Shown here: positions 55,490 through 61,271 of the stretch, in pieces
Numbering within the stretch: the stretch's first letter is position 1
Layout: each line of letters starts with the position of its first letter
Source of the DNA: Prevotella sp.
Lineage (GTDB): Bacteria; Bacteroidota; Bacteroidia; Bacteroidales; Bacteroidaceae
Reading direction: 5' to 3'
DNA length: 64,000 nt
Assembly (NCBI GenBank): GCA_017475265.1
Contig: JAFVFY010000027.1
Coordinates: 62,001 to 126,000, forward strand
Notes under the pieces: generated by a model
The model's input: the letters and a program-made list of their open reading frames with translations, nothing else
What the model was told of the DNA's origin: nothing
The model's database searches: none
Made by a program: the position numbers and the translations under genes

Positions 55490-56383
55490 TTAATATAATT
55501 GGTTCAATATGATGTTCTTGTCAAACTCAAGTTTGTCTATGGCGAATAGCTTGCGCCCTAAGTCTTTGAAGGAGGCGCCGCAATGCCACAGGTATTCATC
55601 GATGATGAGGAAGCGGTCGTGGAAACGGCTGTTGTATTCCTTCACCTCTATTCTCCGGCCATACTGCTGATGGTTCAGTTGCTGAAGGTGTTGTAGCGAC
55701 TGTCCAACATTTTCTGTAAAGATGGTGGCGTTGACACCCTGCCCCCGCTTTTCGAGCAAGTCGAAGATGGTGGCATCGATATAGTTATCTATCAGTATAA
55801 TCTCTTGCTTGGCAGATTTCACGAGTGCTTCCACCAATTTGTATGCATCGAAGATTTGTCCTTCGAACAACACCCCCTCCACTGGCGGTTGGTTTGTTCG
55901 CACGAAGAAGTCTATCTTCTCCTGATGGGCATTCAAAGTGTTTTTTATGTCTTGTATTTCCGCTTGTTGAGTATCCATTTTCTGTTCCAACTGACGCATC
56001 TGATAATTAATAGAATACCCACGGAGCAAATACTCTTTAAGTACTTGGTTTGCCCAAATGCGGAACTCAATACCTTTTTCTGATTTCACGCGATAGCCAA
56101 CGGAAATAACCATGTCTAAACTGTAGAATTCGACAGTTCGGTTTACCATACGATTACCCTCTCTCTGAACTATCGCAAATTTTGCGACAGTTGGAACTTT
56201 TCGCAGTTCTTCCTGAAGAGCATTGCCAATATGCTTGCCTATCGTCTTAACGTCTCGGCCGAACAGTTCTGCCATTTGCTGACGATTCAGCCATGCGTTT
56301 TCATCCGCAAAACGCAACTCCAGCCTGATGGTTTCGTCGGGCTGGTACATCACGATTTCGCCTATGTTCTCTATCTGCTTCAT
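55490..56383 (-). CDS. RhuM-family protein with C-terminal PLD-like domain (copy 2)
   Basis: The 297-residue product parallels copy 1: RhuM-type N-terminus (IRLELRFADENAWLNRQQMAELFGRDVKTIGKHI, FYSLDMVISVGYRVKSEKGI), a longer coiled coil (~120-160) and the C-terminal FHDRFLIIDEYLWHCGASFKDLG. The start at 56383 is preferred over 56413 because a GGAGG sits six bases before this ATG, one of few clear Shine-Dalgarno sites in the window. Its middle is diverged from copy 1 while the 3' end is nearly identical. Its promoter element resembles the one before the ATPase-giant protein operon. Confidence 0.86.
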   Translation of the reverse strand: MKQIENIGEIVMYQPDETIRLELRFADENAWLNRQQMAELFGRDVKTIGKHIGNALQEELRKVPTVAKFAIVQREGNRMVNRTVEFYSLDMVISVGYRVKSEKGIEFRIWANQVLKEYLLRGYSINYQMRQLEQKMDTQQAEIQDIKNTLNAHQEKIDFFVRTNQPPVEGVLFEGQIFDAYKLVEALVKSAKQEIILIDNYIDATIFDLLEKRGQGVNATIFTENVGQSLQHLQQLNHQQYGRRIEVKEYNSRFHDRFLIIDEYLWHCGASFKDLGRKLFAIDKLEFDKNIILNQLY

Positions 56384-56449
56384 GCTGCCTCCGCGCTCTT
56401 TTTTATGCCGCAAAAATTGTTTTCACGCGCATGCGCGCAATATTCTGTG

Positions 56450-56480
56450 CAAAATTACTGCTTTTTCAAGAAACAGCAAA
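56450..56480 (-). promoter_or_regulatory. Promoter of RhuM-like copy 2
   Basis: Minus strand TTTG (56477-56480), a 19-bp spacer, TAATTTTG (56450-56457). As in G1, the CGCGCAT palindrome lies right after the predicted start of transcription. Confidence 0.75.
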
Positions 56481-56497
56481 ACTTTTAACACAAAATA

Positions 56498-56522
56498 AGG
56501 CAGGAAAGTGCTTTTCCTGCCT
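56498..56522 (-). terminator. Terminator after the Rpn-like gene
   Basis: Perfect 10-bp stem (AGGCAGGAAA with TTTCCTGCCT) and a 5-base loop, 70 bp past the stop of the Rpn-like gene. On the minus strand it is followed by TTATTTTG, a modest T-run. Confidence 0.65.
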
Positions 56523-56592
56523 GTTTCCCTGCCTTTTAACGATTTATCTCACCGTTTTGTCCGTTTCATGTGCGTAATATAATTCTATTTGG

Positions 56593-57516
56593 TTAATTTG
56601 CTAATCTGACCACTGTGTCCATATCCTTCCCAATAGCAGAGGAAATGTCCTCCATTGATTTTCCCGCATCTAAAAGCATCTTGATGGTAGTCCGTAACAT
56701 TGACTCTTGCTCACTGAGCTGAGCTTTCTGCTCACTGAGCTGAGCTTTCTGCTCTGCTATATGCCGGTCTCTTATGAGTATTTCAGTGTCGCGCTTCTCG
56801 ATGGCACTAAAATATTCTTCCTCAACATTCATCTTATGGCGCATGTCGGCATCGGCAGCTGCCATCGTCAGACGATGAAGAATATGCTCCATGTCGGCAT
56901 CTCTTTCATAAACACTGTCGTCGATGCTCAAGATGCGGTTGTCATTTATGTCCCGACGAGACTGATCGAAGATACTCAACACCATATCGAGACGATTGTT
57001 GATATGACCGTGCAAACGGGGAATCTGGACGATAATACTATCATGCGTCAGACTGTCGACAAAGGAGTTTGGAAGGCCTTTAGTCACGACATTGCCATCA
57101 TAGTCAAGCGACTGATGGTTGACGTAAAGCACGGGTTCTTCTATGTCGCCAACCTTGTGGCCTAACAGGTATACGGCAACCATTGGCAGTGCGGAGCCGT
57201 TGGCCAGCATGTTCTTCGGATTGGAGTAATGAACACCTAAATACTGTCGGAAACGAAGTGTCTCTGTCTCAAGCCAGGTTTTCTGTAGTTCTATCAGAAT
57301 TAGCTTCTCATTTCCCCCTGCACTGCGGATAGTGGCTCCGAAATCAATGCGGAACACCGACAGGTTTTCGTGAGTGTCGTCACTATATTCGTGTGGCCGC
57401 ACCTCTACGGCCAGCACCTCCACCTTAAGTAGAGCCGACAGGATGGTGCGGGCGATGCGCTCATCCTCCATCATGTATTTAAACACTATGTCATAAATAG
57501 GATTGGCAACCTTCAT
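56593..57516 (-). CDS. Rpn-family PD-(D/E)XK nuclease (transposase-like)
   Basis: The 307-residue product matches the Rpn/PDDEXK_2 group: N-terminal NPIYDIVFKYMMEDERIARTILSALL, nuclease residues in FRIDFGATI and KLILIELQKTW (Asp and Glu-x-Gln), then RFRQYLGVHY. Rpn proteins are DNA nucleases that promote recombination, and their gene lengths often vary through C-terminal repeats. Here the C-terminal region has a tandem EQKAQLS repeat from a 21-bp DNA repeat (about 56703-56755), likely a coiled coil. It has its own promoter behind a truncated signal-peptide frame, so it appears as an independent cassette. Confidence 0.88.
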   Translation of the reverse strand: MKVANPIYDIVFKYMMEDERIARTILSALLKVEVLAVEVRPHEYSDDTHENLSVFRIDFGATIRSAGGNEKLILIELQKTWLETETLRFRQYLGVHYSNPKNMLANGSALPMVAVYLLGHKVGDIEEPVLYVNHQSLDYDGNVVTKGLPNSFVDSLTHDSIIVQIPRLHGHINNRLDMVLSIFDQSRRDINDNRILSIDDSVYERDADMEHILHRLTMAAADADMRHKMNVEEEYFSAIEKRDTEILIRDRHIAEQKAQLSEQKAQLSEQESMLRTTIKMLLDAGKSMEDISSAIGKDMDTVVRLAN

Positions 57517-57541
57517 TTTTTCTTTATTTTAATTTATCCTG

Positions 57542-57573
57542 CAAAATTACAACTTTTCTCCGAAACGGCCAAA
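57542..57573 (-). promoter_or_regulatory. Promoter of the Rpn-like gene
   Basis: Minus strand TTTG (57570-57573), a 20-bp spacer, TAATTTTG (57542-57549); the surrounding bases resemble those of the promoters at 55250 and 59682. Confidence 0.72.
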
Positions 57574-57576
57574 TAA

Positions 57577-57747
57577 TTAGGCGAAAAACTGCTCCCACGC
57601 CCCCGTGGTTCCTCCGGTAATCATCACCAGGAGCAGGAGCGTGCGCAGCAGATGGCCGTAGCCAGCATGATGCACGCGTGTTGTAAACATAGTGTCTCTC
57701 CTCCCGTTATTCCGTCTCATGTCGTCGTGTTTCATATCGTGTGTCAT
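57577..57747 (-). pseudogene. Orphan signal-peptide frame, copy C (56 codons)
   Basis: The frame begins MTHDMKHDDMRRNNGRRDTMF, has a hydrophobic core (LLRTLLLLVMITGGTTGAW) and stops after EQFFA, immediately before the Rpn promoter. It starts three bases after the stop of the Abi gene. Same class as copies B, D and E. Confidence 0.62.
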
Positions 57748-57749
57748 TT

Positions 57750-58472
57750 TTATTTTTTTAGTATAACTTCAATTGCAGCTATCTCACTTTTAACCTGATT
57801 GAGGTTCTCTTTACTTATTGTTGGAACAATGTTAGGATTAATCCATGACATAAAGTCATGGATGATGTCGTACATATCACAAACATAAGTCATGTCAAAA
57901 GACTTGTCTTTGAAACAGAGCGGTTCACTGTGGCTAATCCTGTTCCTCAATTTTCTGGTTTGCTGAATCTTCTGGTTTATCTTTTTCCGCCCAACTCCGG
58001 TCGGCAGACCATTGAAGATAGTACAGGGAACACCACTTAACAAGGCATAATGGTGGGTTTCAAACAAACTGTTCCAAAAGCCGAAGTTTAACTCGGCGAT
58101 GACTCTTCCTGCTGTGATATTGCGCCCTTTATCTATCAAGACCTTTTCTGCTCTCTCAACCTCCTTTTTCAGGAAATCATTAACTTTTATTATCCCTGTT
58201 TTTTTGCTAATGTGTGTGAGAGATGGAGCCGACATGAAGCCCGTCTTTTGGTTGACCAACCACATCACATCATTATAATGATTAGCCAAGGCATAATGCA
58301 GTTGATTCCTCAGGACGACCTCAAAGAAACTGATAAGCGGTTGAAAAGAGCGGGCAAGACGTGCATTGGCGTAAAACATCTCTTGCGCCTTCTTCTTATT
58401 CCCTTTAGCAGCTTTTAGATATCGTGAAGTACGGGAATATGAATATATTTTTGCAAATTTATGATAATTCAT
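57750..58472 (-). CDS. Abi-family protein with HEPN-type R-x4-H motif
   Basis: The 240-residue product begins MNYHKFAKIYSYSRTSRYLKA and has the core FFEVVLRNQLHYALANHY, AELNFGFWNSLFE and RKLRNRISHSEP typical of Abi-family proteins in Bacteroidales. Arg176 and His181 form an R-x4-H motif like that of HEPN ribonucleases, so an abortive-infection RNase toxin is a reasonable reading. Abi proteins of this group can be held in check by a small RNA. A candidate RNA with its own promoter and terminator begins just upstream on the opposite strand. The gene is flanked by orphan signal-peptide frames on both sides. Confidence 0.82.
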   Translation of the reverse strand: MNYHKFAKIYSYSRTSRYLKAAKGNKKKAQEMFYANARLARSFQPLISFFEVVLRNQLHYALANHYNDVMWLVNQKTGFMSAPSLTHISKKTGIIKVNDFLKKEVERAEKVLIDKGRNITAGRVIAELNFGFWNSLFETHHYALLSGVPCTIFNGLPTGVGRKKINQKIQQTRKLRNRISHSEPLCFKDKSFDMTYVCDMYDIIHDFMSWINPNIVPTISKENLNQVKSEIAAIEVILKK

Positions 58473-58503
58473 TTGGTGGTTTCAAATAAAATGTCTACCT
58501 TTG
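58472..58503 (+). promoter_or_regulatory. Plus-strand promoter divergent from the Abi gene
   Basis: TTTG (58472-58475), a 20-bp spacer, TACCTTTG (58496-58503), a full consensus match pointing away from the Abi gene with no credible protein downstream. Confidence 0.72.
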
Positions 58504-58509
58504 CACCCG

Positions 58510-58586
58510 TAATGCTTGGTAAAGCCTCTGTCTTGACACGTAACCAAGTTTCTGAACACCCGCTGGCTTTCGAGTCTGCGGGTTTT
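58510..58586 (+). ncRNA. Candidate small RNA next to the Abi-family gene
   Basis: Predicted transcript of about 77 nt from the promoter at 58472-58503. It has an internal stem (CTTGGT 58515-58520 with ACCAAG 58543-58548) and ends in a hairpin (ACCCGC 58558-58563 with GCGGGT 58578-58583) followed by TTT. No coding potential is evident. By analogy with RNA-controlled Abi toxins it could be the antitoxin; this is inference from position and structure only. Confidence 0.45.
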
Positions 58587-58800
58587 ATGTTGTCCTTTCC
58601 CCACGCCCCTGTGGCTCCCACGGTCATCATCACTGGGAGCAGGAGCGTGCGCAGCAGATGGCCGCAGCCGGCATGATGCCCGCGTGTTGTAAACATAGTA
58701 TCTCTCCTCCCGTTATTCCATTTCATGTCGTTGTGTGTCATATCGTGTGTCATATTGATTCATTTAATTCGTTCAATTCGTCGTTCTTGTTATATTTTGC

Positions 58801-59232
58801 TTATTCATCTTTCAGTTTATTAAGGCCGTCTGATATATCATGCTGTACAAGCTGTCCAGTATTCAACTCCGAAATAAACTCCAAAACAAGGCGGTTAGTC
58901 TCGTTGTCTTCAATATCGAGCTGTTGGGATGGGCCGCGCTTGGGATAGATGTCAAGAAGAGCTACAACTGGTATTTTCTTCATTACCAAATAAATCAAAC
59001 GATAACCGTCTGCCTTGGACAATCGCTGTTTCCTGTTAGGAATTCTCAGTTTGATAACCACTGCGTCATTGTTCATCAGAATCATGTCTCTGTTTTGCCT
59101 GATTTGCTCAATGGTAGCATCCTTAAATGCTTGACAAATCTCAGCCTCAACCCCGGCATAGACACCTCGCTTCACTTTCAACAGTGCAGCCAGTCGTTTT
59201 CTGAATGACGTGATGCTTACAAACTGTATCAT
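58801..59232 (-). CDS. RelE/ParE-like toxin
   Basis: The 143-residue product has the basic motif QRLSKADGYRLIYLVMKKIPVVALLDIYPKRG, which matches the RNase core of RelE/HigB-type toxins (GYRLIYLV then LLDIYPK). It is longer than the usual ~90-110 residues, with an acidic C-terminal extension (IEDNETNRLVLEFISEL). RelE toxins cleave mRNA at the ribosome. The gene starts two bases after the stop of a 141-codon gene, the usual spacing of a toxin-antitoxin pair. Confidence 0.72.
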   Translation of the reverse strand: MIQFVSITSFRKRLAALLKVKRGVYAGVEAEICQAFKDATIEQIRQNRDMILMNNDAVVIKLRIPNRKQRLSKADGYRLIYLVMKKIPVVALLDIYPKRGPSQQLDIEDNETNRLVLEFISELNTGQLVQHDISDGLNKLKDE

Positions 59233-59234
59233 GG

Positions 59235-59660
59235 TTACTTTGGCAATTTTGAGAAATCAAGACTATTCAGCATGGCCATTGTTGCCTGCAGTTCCTTGTT
59301 CTTAGGTGCATCGACCCGGAATGCCTTGATATCGTGGTCTAGTTCTACAAGGTCGGCAATCTGCTGGCGCATTCTGTCATTATACGGCTTCAGTTCCTTG
59401 CGGGTAAGACTTTCCTGCCTCAAGTCTCTCAGCGTACTAATGAGAACCTTCAACTCCGGACCAAACATGCGATAGTCTTCCTCAGAGATGGTCGGGAACT
59501 CGTCGTGTAGGCGATCGCTCAGTTTGTCTACCTCATTAAGTAGACGTGATAACTCACCCCGCTTCTCCACAAACAGGGGTGATACTATTCTCATTCTACG
59601 ATCGAAAGACCTCCTTCCGATACGTCCGATATGTCTTGATATTAATTGAGTCTGGCACAT
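59235..59660 (-). CDS. Putative antitoxin partner of the RelE-like protein
   Basis: The 141-residue product is mostly helical and charged (RGELSRLLNEVDKLSDRLHDEFPTISEEDYRMF; LKPYNDRMRQQIADLVELDHDIKAF). I recognise no DNA-binding fold. Its place directly upstream of the toxin, two bases apart, makes it the likely antitoxin. Translation could also start at the internal ATG near 59594 (MRIVSPLF), which has an AAGGAGG-like sequence upstream. A promoter lies at 59682-59713. Confidence 0.62.
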   Translation of the reverse strand: MCQTQLISRHIGRIGRRSFDRRMRIVSPLFVEKRGELSRLLNEVDKLSDRLHDEFPTISEEDYRMFGPELKVLISTLRDLRQESLTRKELKPYNDRMRQQIADLVELDHDIKAFRVDAPKNKELQATMAMLNSLDFSKLPK

Positions 59661-59681
59661 AATATTTTAATAATCATCTTG

Positions 59682-59713
59682 CAAAAATATAACTTTTCAT
59701 CGAAATGACCAAT
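59682..59713 (-). promoter_or_regulatory. Promoter of the toxin-antitoxin pair
   Basis: Minus strand TATTTTTG (59682-59689) with ATTG in the -33 position (59710-59713) after a 20-bp spacer. Nearly the same sequence context as the promoters at 55250 and 57542. Confidence 0.6.
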
Positions 59714-59716
59714 CAA

Positions 59717-59902
59717 TCAGGCAGAAATCTGCCGGATTGCAAATCCTGATACTCGCTGCTTTCGGATTGCAAATCCGCCAGAACGGCGCAGTAGTGTGCG
59801 CAGCAGATGGCCGCAGCCGGCATGATGCCCGCGTGTTGTAAACATAGTATCTCTCCTCTCGTTATTCCGTTTCATATCGTTGTGTTTCATATCGTGTGTC
59901 AT
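59717..59902 (-). pseudogene. Orphan signal-peptide frame, copy E (61 codons)
   Basis: The frame begins MTHDMKHNDMKRNNERRDTMF like copies C and D. The hydrophobic core is interrupted after LLRTLL by a REP-like element encoding GGFAIRKQRVSGFAIR, and the frame stops just before the toxin-antitoxin promoter. The loss of the hydrophobic core argues that the frame is not maintained as a secreted peptide. Confidence 0.62.
59732..59786. repeat. REP-like element of the GGATTxCAAATCC type, copy E
   Basis: Two GGATTGCAAATCC cores about 30 bp apart with the same TGATACTCGCTGCT spacer as copy B and the same AACGGC flank. Confidence 0.82.
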
Positions 59903-59934
59903 ATATAATTCGTTTAATTCGTCAAATTCGTTGT

Positions 59935-60440
59935 CTACTTTAAAAGTTTACGCCCTTCATTGCCGTTCAGTATTTGCATCTGCTGTATGGCTATCTGGTT
60001 GAGCTTTACCAGTCGCTCACCCTGCGGAACGCCGTCATTGATGAGCACGGCATTGATGTTCTCCATGTTCGAGAGGCATATCAGCTCGTTGATATGTCTG
60101 TAATGGCGTATGTGCCGCCATTGCGCCCTGTTGTTGATATAATGCCGATAGCAGCCGTTAATTCTATCCACCGCGTGGGACTCATCGTAAAGGAGTTACT
60201 GCCTGCCTGGCTCAAAAGGGGGTCGAATTCGACCCCTTTAAACTGAGGGTTATGCAATTTTTCCCAAAGTCCCAAATACTCCAATGTGTTCTTCTGGCGC
60301 ATCCAGTTCTTGACTACATCTTTTGGCTCTTCGGCGTTCTTCTGTCTGGCTATGTCTGTGATACAGATATAGTCACTCCCATTAACCTTCATTGTCCTGA
60401 TGGTAATGTCCTTGACAATTATATCGCTTTTCTTTGCCAT
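59935..60440 (-). pseudogene. Broken KilA-N domain gene
   Basis: The frame from the ATG at 60440 gives the N-terminal part of a KilA-N protein (MAKKSDIIVKDITIRTMKV, YICITDIARQKN, EPKDVVKNWMRQKNTLEYLG, then TGRNGGTYAITDIST) and stops at about 60081. A second frame continues with the normal C-terminal part of such proteins (NELICLSNMENINAVLIND, GERLVKLNQIAIQQMQIL) to 59935. The middle of the domain is missing and the frame changes at the junction, so the gene has suffered an internal deletion plus frameshift. KilA-N proteins are phage-type DNA-binding proteins. A long palindrome lies 67 bp upstream. Confidence 0.78.
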
Positions 60441-60506
60441 GTTGTTTGTCTGCAAATAATAAACATCTTTATGCACTAATCTTGAAACGATTCAGACCTG
60501 TCTGAC

Positions 60507-60538
60507 TTTTAATTATGGCGAATTCGCCATAATTAAAA
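60507..60538. promoter_or_regulatory. Perfect 32-bp palindrome upstream of the KilA-N gene
   Basis: Sixteen bases on each side of a central GAATTC are exact reverse complements (core GGCGAATTCGCC, outer arms AATTATGG/CCATAATT). Its place upstream of a DNA-binding protein gene suggests an operator, although a cruciform or terminator role is possible. Confidence 0.85.
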
Positions 60539-60581
60539 CTGGCATTGATGAAATCTCAACCCTTTGCCTTTATCATATCGG

Positions 60582-60824
60582 TTAGGCAGATGTGGTACCT
60601 GCGTGTTGCGAGGCTCCCCCAGTCATCATCAGGAGTAAGAGGAGCGGGCTACGCAGATAGCCGTATGAAAGCATATTGTTTCCACCTCGCAAGTATGCTG
60701 CTTCGGCAGCATTAGTATGCTGTTTGCATGGCTTTAATGCCATATTTCTTGTTATTTCTGTGGTTATATTTTGTTTCGTACGTTCCATTATTTTATTTGC
60801 GTTCCTATTTATAACAGAGTGCAA
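60582..60824 (-). pseudogene. Orphan signal-peptide frame, copy F (divergent)
   Basis: The frame is 80 codons, with a late hydrophobic core (LRSPLLLLLMMTGGASQHAG) similar in style to the other orphan leaders but with a different N-terminus. Low confidence that it is translated; listed because it holds the same position upstream of a cargo gene. Confidence 0.4.
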
Positions 60825-61083
60825 AATTAAGTAATTCTGACGAAACCACCAAATTATTTGAAATAAATTTGCAGATTCGACCGTCCATTTAACGAATGGA
60901 TAGACTATATAGTAAATGCATATTAGAAAAGTATGCCCCTTTGCCCCTTTTAGTCATAACTTGTTGTTATAAAGAATTTTAGAATTAAAGAAATATGGCC
61001 TCTTATATGCCTCTTATATGCCTTTAACATACCCCGCTATTTGATAGCCGAAAGCGGAAGGATGACGTGATTCAGGATAAATA
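60825..61083. other. Intergenic region before the VirE-type gene
   Basis: A/T-rich, without a coding frame. It contains a tandem CCTCTTATATG duplication near 61000-61025 and a GCCCCTTTGCCCC motif at 60931-60952 that is mirrored after the VirE-type gene. Confidence 0.55.
60931..60952. repeat. Left GCCCC-rich inverted sequence flanking the VirE-type gene
   Basis: Reads GTATGCCCCTTTGCCCCTTT and resembles the reverse complement of 63451-63473. Confidence 0.5.
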
Positions 61084-61164
61084 TTCCCACGTTGGGAATG
61101 ATTTGTTCCCACCGTGGGAATGATTCATTCCCATGCTGGGAATGTTTTGTTCCCACGGTGGGAA
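61084..61164. promoter_or_regulatory. Four palindromic iterons at a 22-bp period
   Basis: Four copies of TTCCCAnnnTGGGAA at 61084-61098, 61106-61120, 61128-61142 and 61150-61164, spaced exactly 22 bp apart with A/T-rich spacers. The centres differ (CGT, CCG, TGC, CGG). Two helical turns per unit would put all sites on one face of the DNA. They lie about 70 bp upstream of a -7 box of the VirE-type gene, so an operator array or replication iterons are the likely readings. Confidence 0.92.
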
Positions 61165-61232
61165 TCTTTCGCAATTCCCTTTGTTTCGTTTTTTTTAACG
61201 CTGTTACTACCCTGAAATTCCGTAATTATTTG

Positions 61233-61240
61233 TAACTTTG
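61233..61240 (+). promoter_or_regulatory. -7 element of the VirE-type gene
   Basis: TAACTTTG, about 32 bp before the ATG; no TTTG at the -33 position, which may mean that an activator is needed. Confidence 0.5.
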
Positions 61241-61271
61241 CGAAGTGCAAACATGAAATGAGGAAGCACCT

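Larger units (their letters stand above)
56422..56538. repeat. Promoter/operator/terminator intergenic element, copy G2
   Basis: Counterpart of 41999-42113. It contains the perfect 12-bp palindrome CGCGCATGCGCG (56427-56438), a promoter and a terminator hairpin. Confidence 0.8.
58469..58753 (-). pseudogene. Orphan signal-peptide frame, copy D (94 codons)
   Basis: The frame begins MTHDMTHNDMKWNNGRRDTMF and has a hydrophobic core (LLRTLLLPVMMTVGATGAWG), then a 40-residue tail with no family resemblance. The tail is encoded opposite the candidate small RNA, so it is probably a chance read-through. Same leader as copies C and E. Confidence 0.55.

Noticed and set aside
55012..56185. TCGCAAA-N-TTTGCGA palindrome in both RhuM-like genes
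   Set aside because: It encodes the conserved AKFA residues of the family in both copies, so coding constraint explains it.
58454..58486. Minus-strand promoter TTTG-N21-TAAATTTG at the start of the Abi gene
   Set aside because: The -7 box lies inside the first codons (HKFA); the MNY start agrees with related Abi proteins, so the match is probably chance.
58461..58676. 71-codon plus-strand protein downstream of the divergent promoter
   Set aside because: It starts upstream of the promoter's -7 box and is antisense to the repeated leader frame; a small RNA ending at the hairpin near 58583 is the better reading.
54376..60824. Chromosomal integron
   Set aside because: A cassette-like layout is present, but no integron integrase or attC-type folded sites were seen, and the junction repeats are coding-like leader frames with ordinary promoters.
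61084..61164. CRISPR-like array
   Set aside because: The repeats are 15-bp palindromes with 7-bp near-constant spacers, far too short for CRISPR, and no cas gene is present. Iterons or operators fit better.
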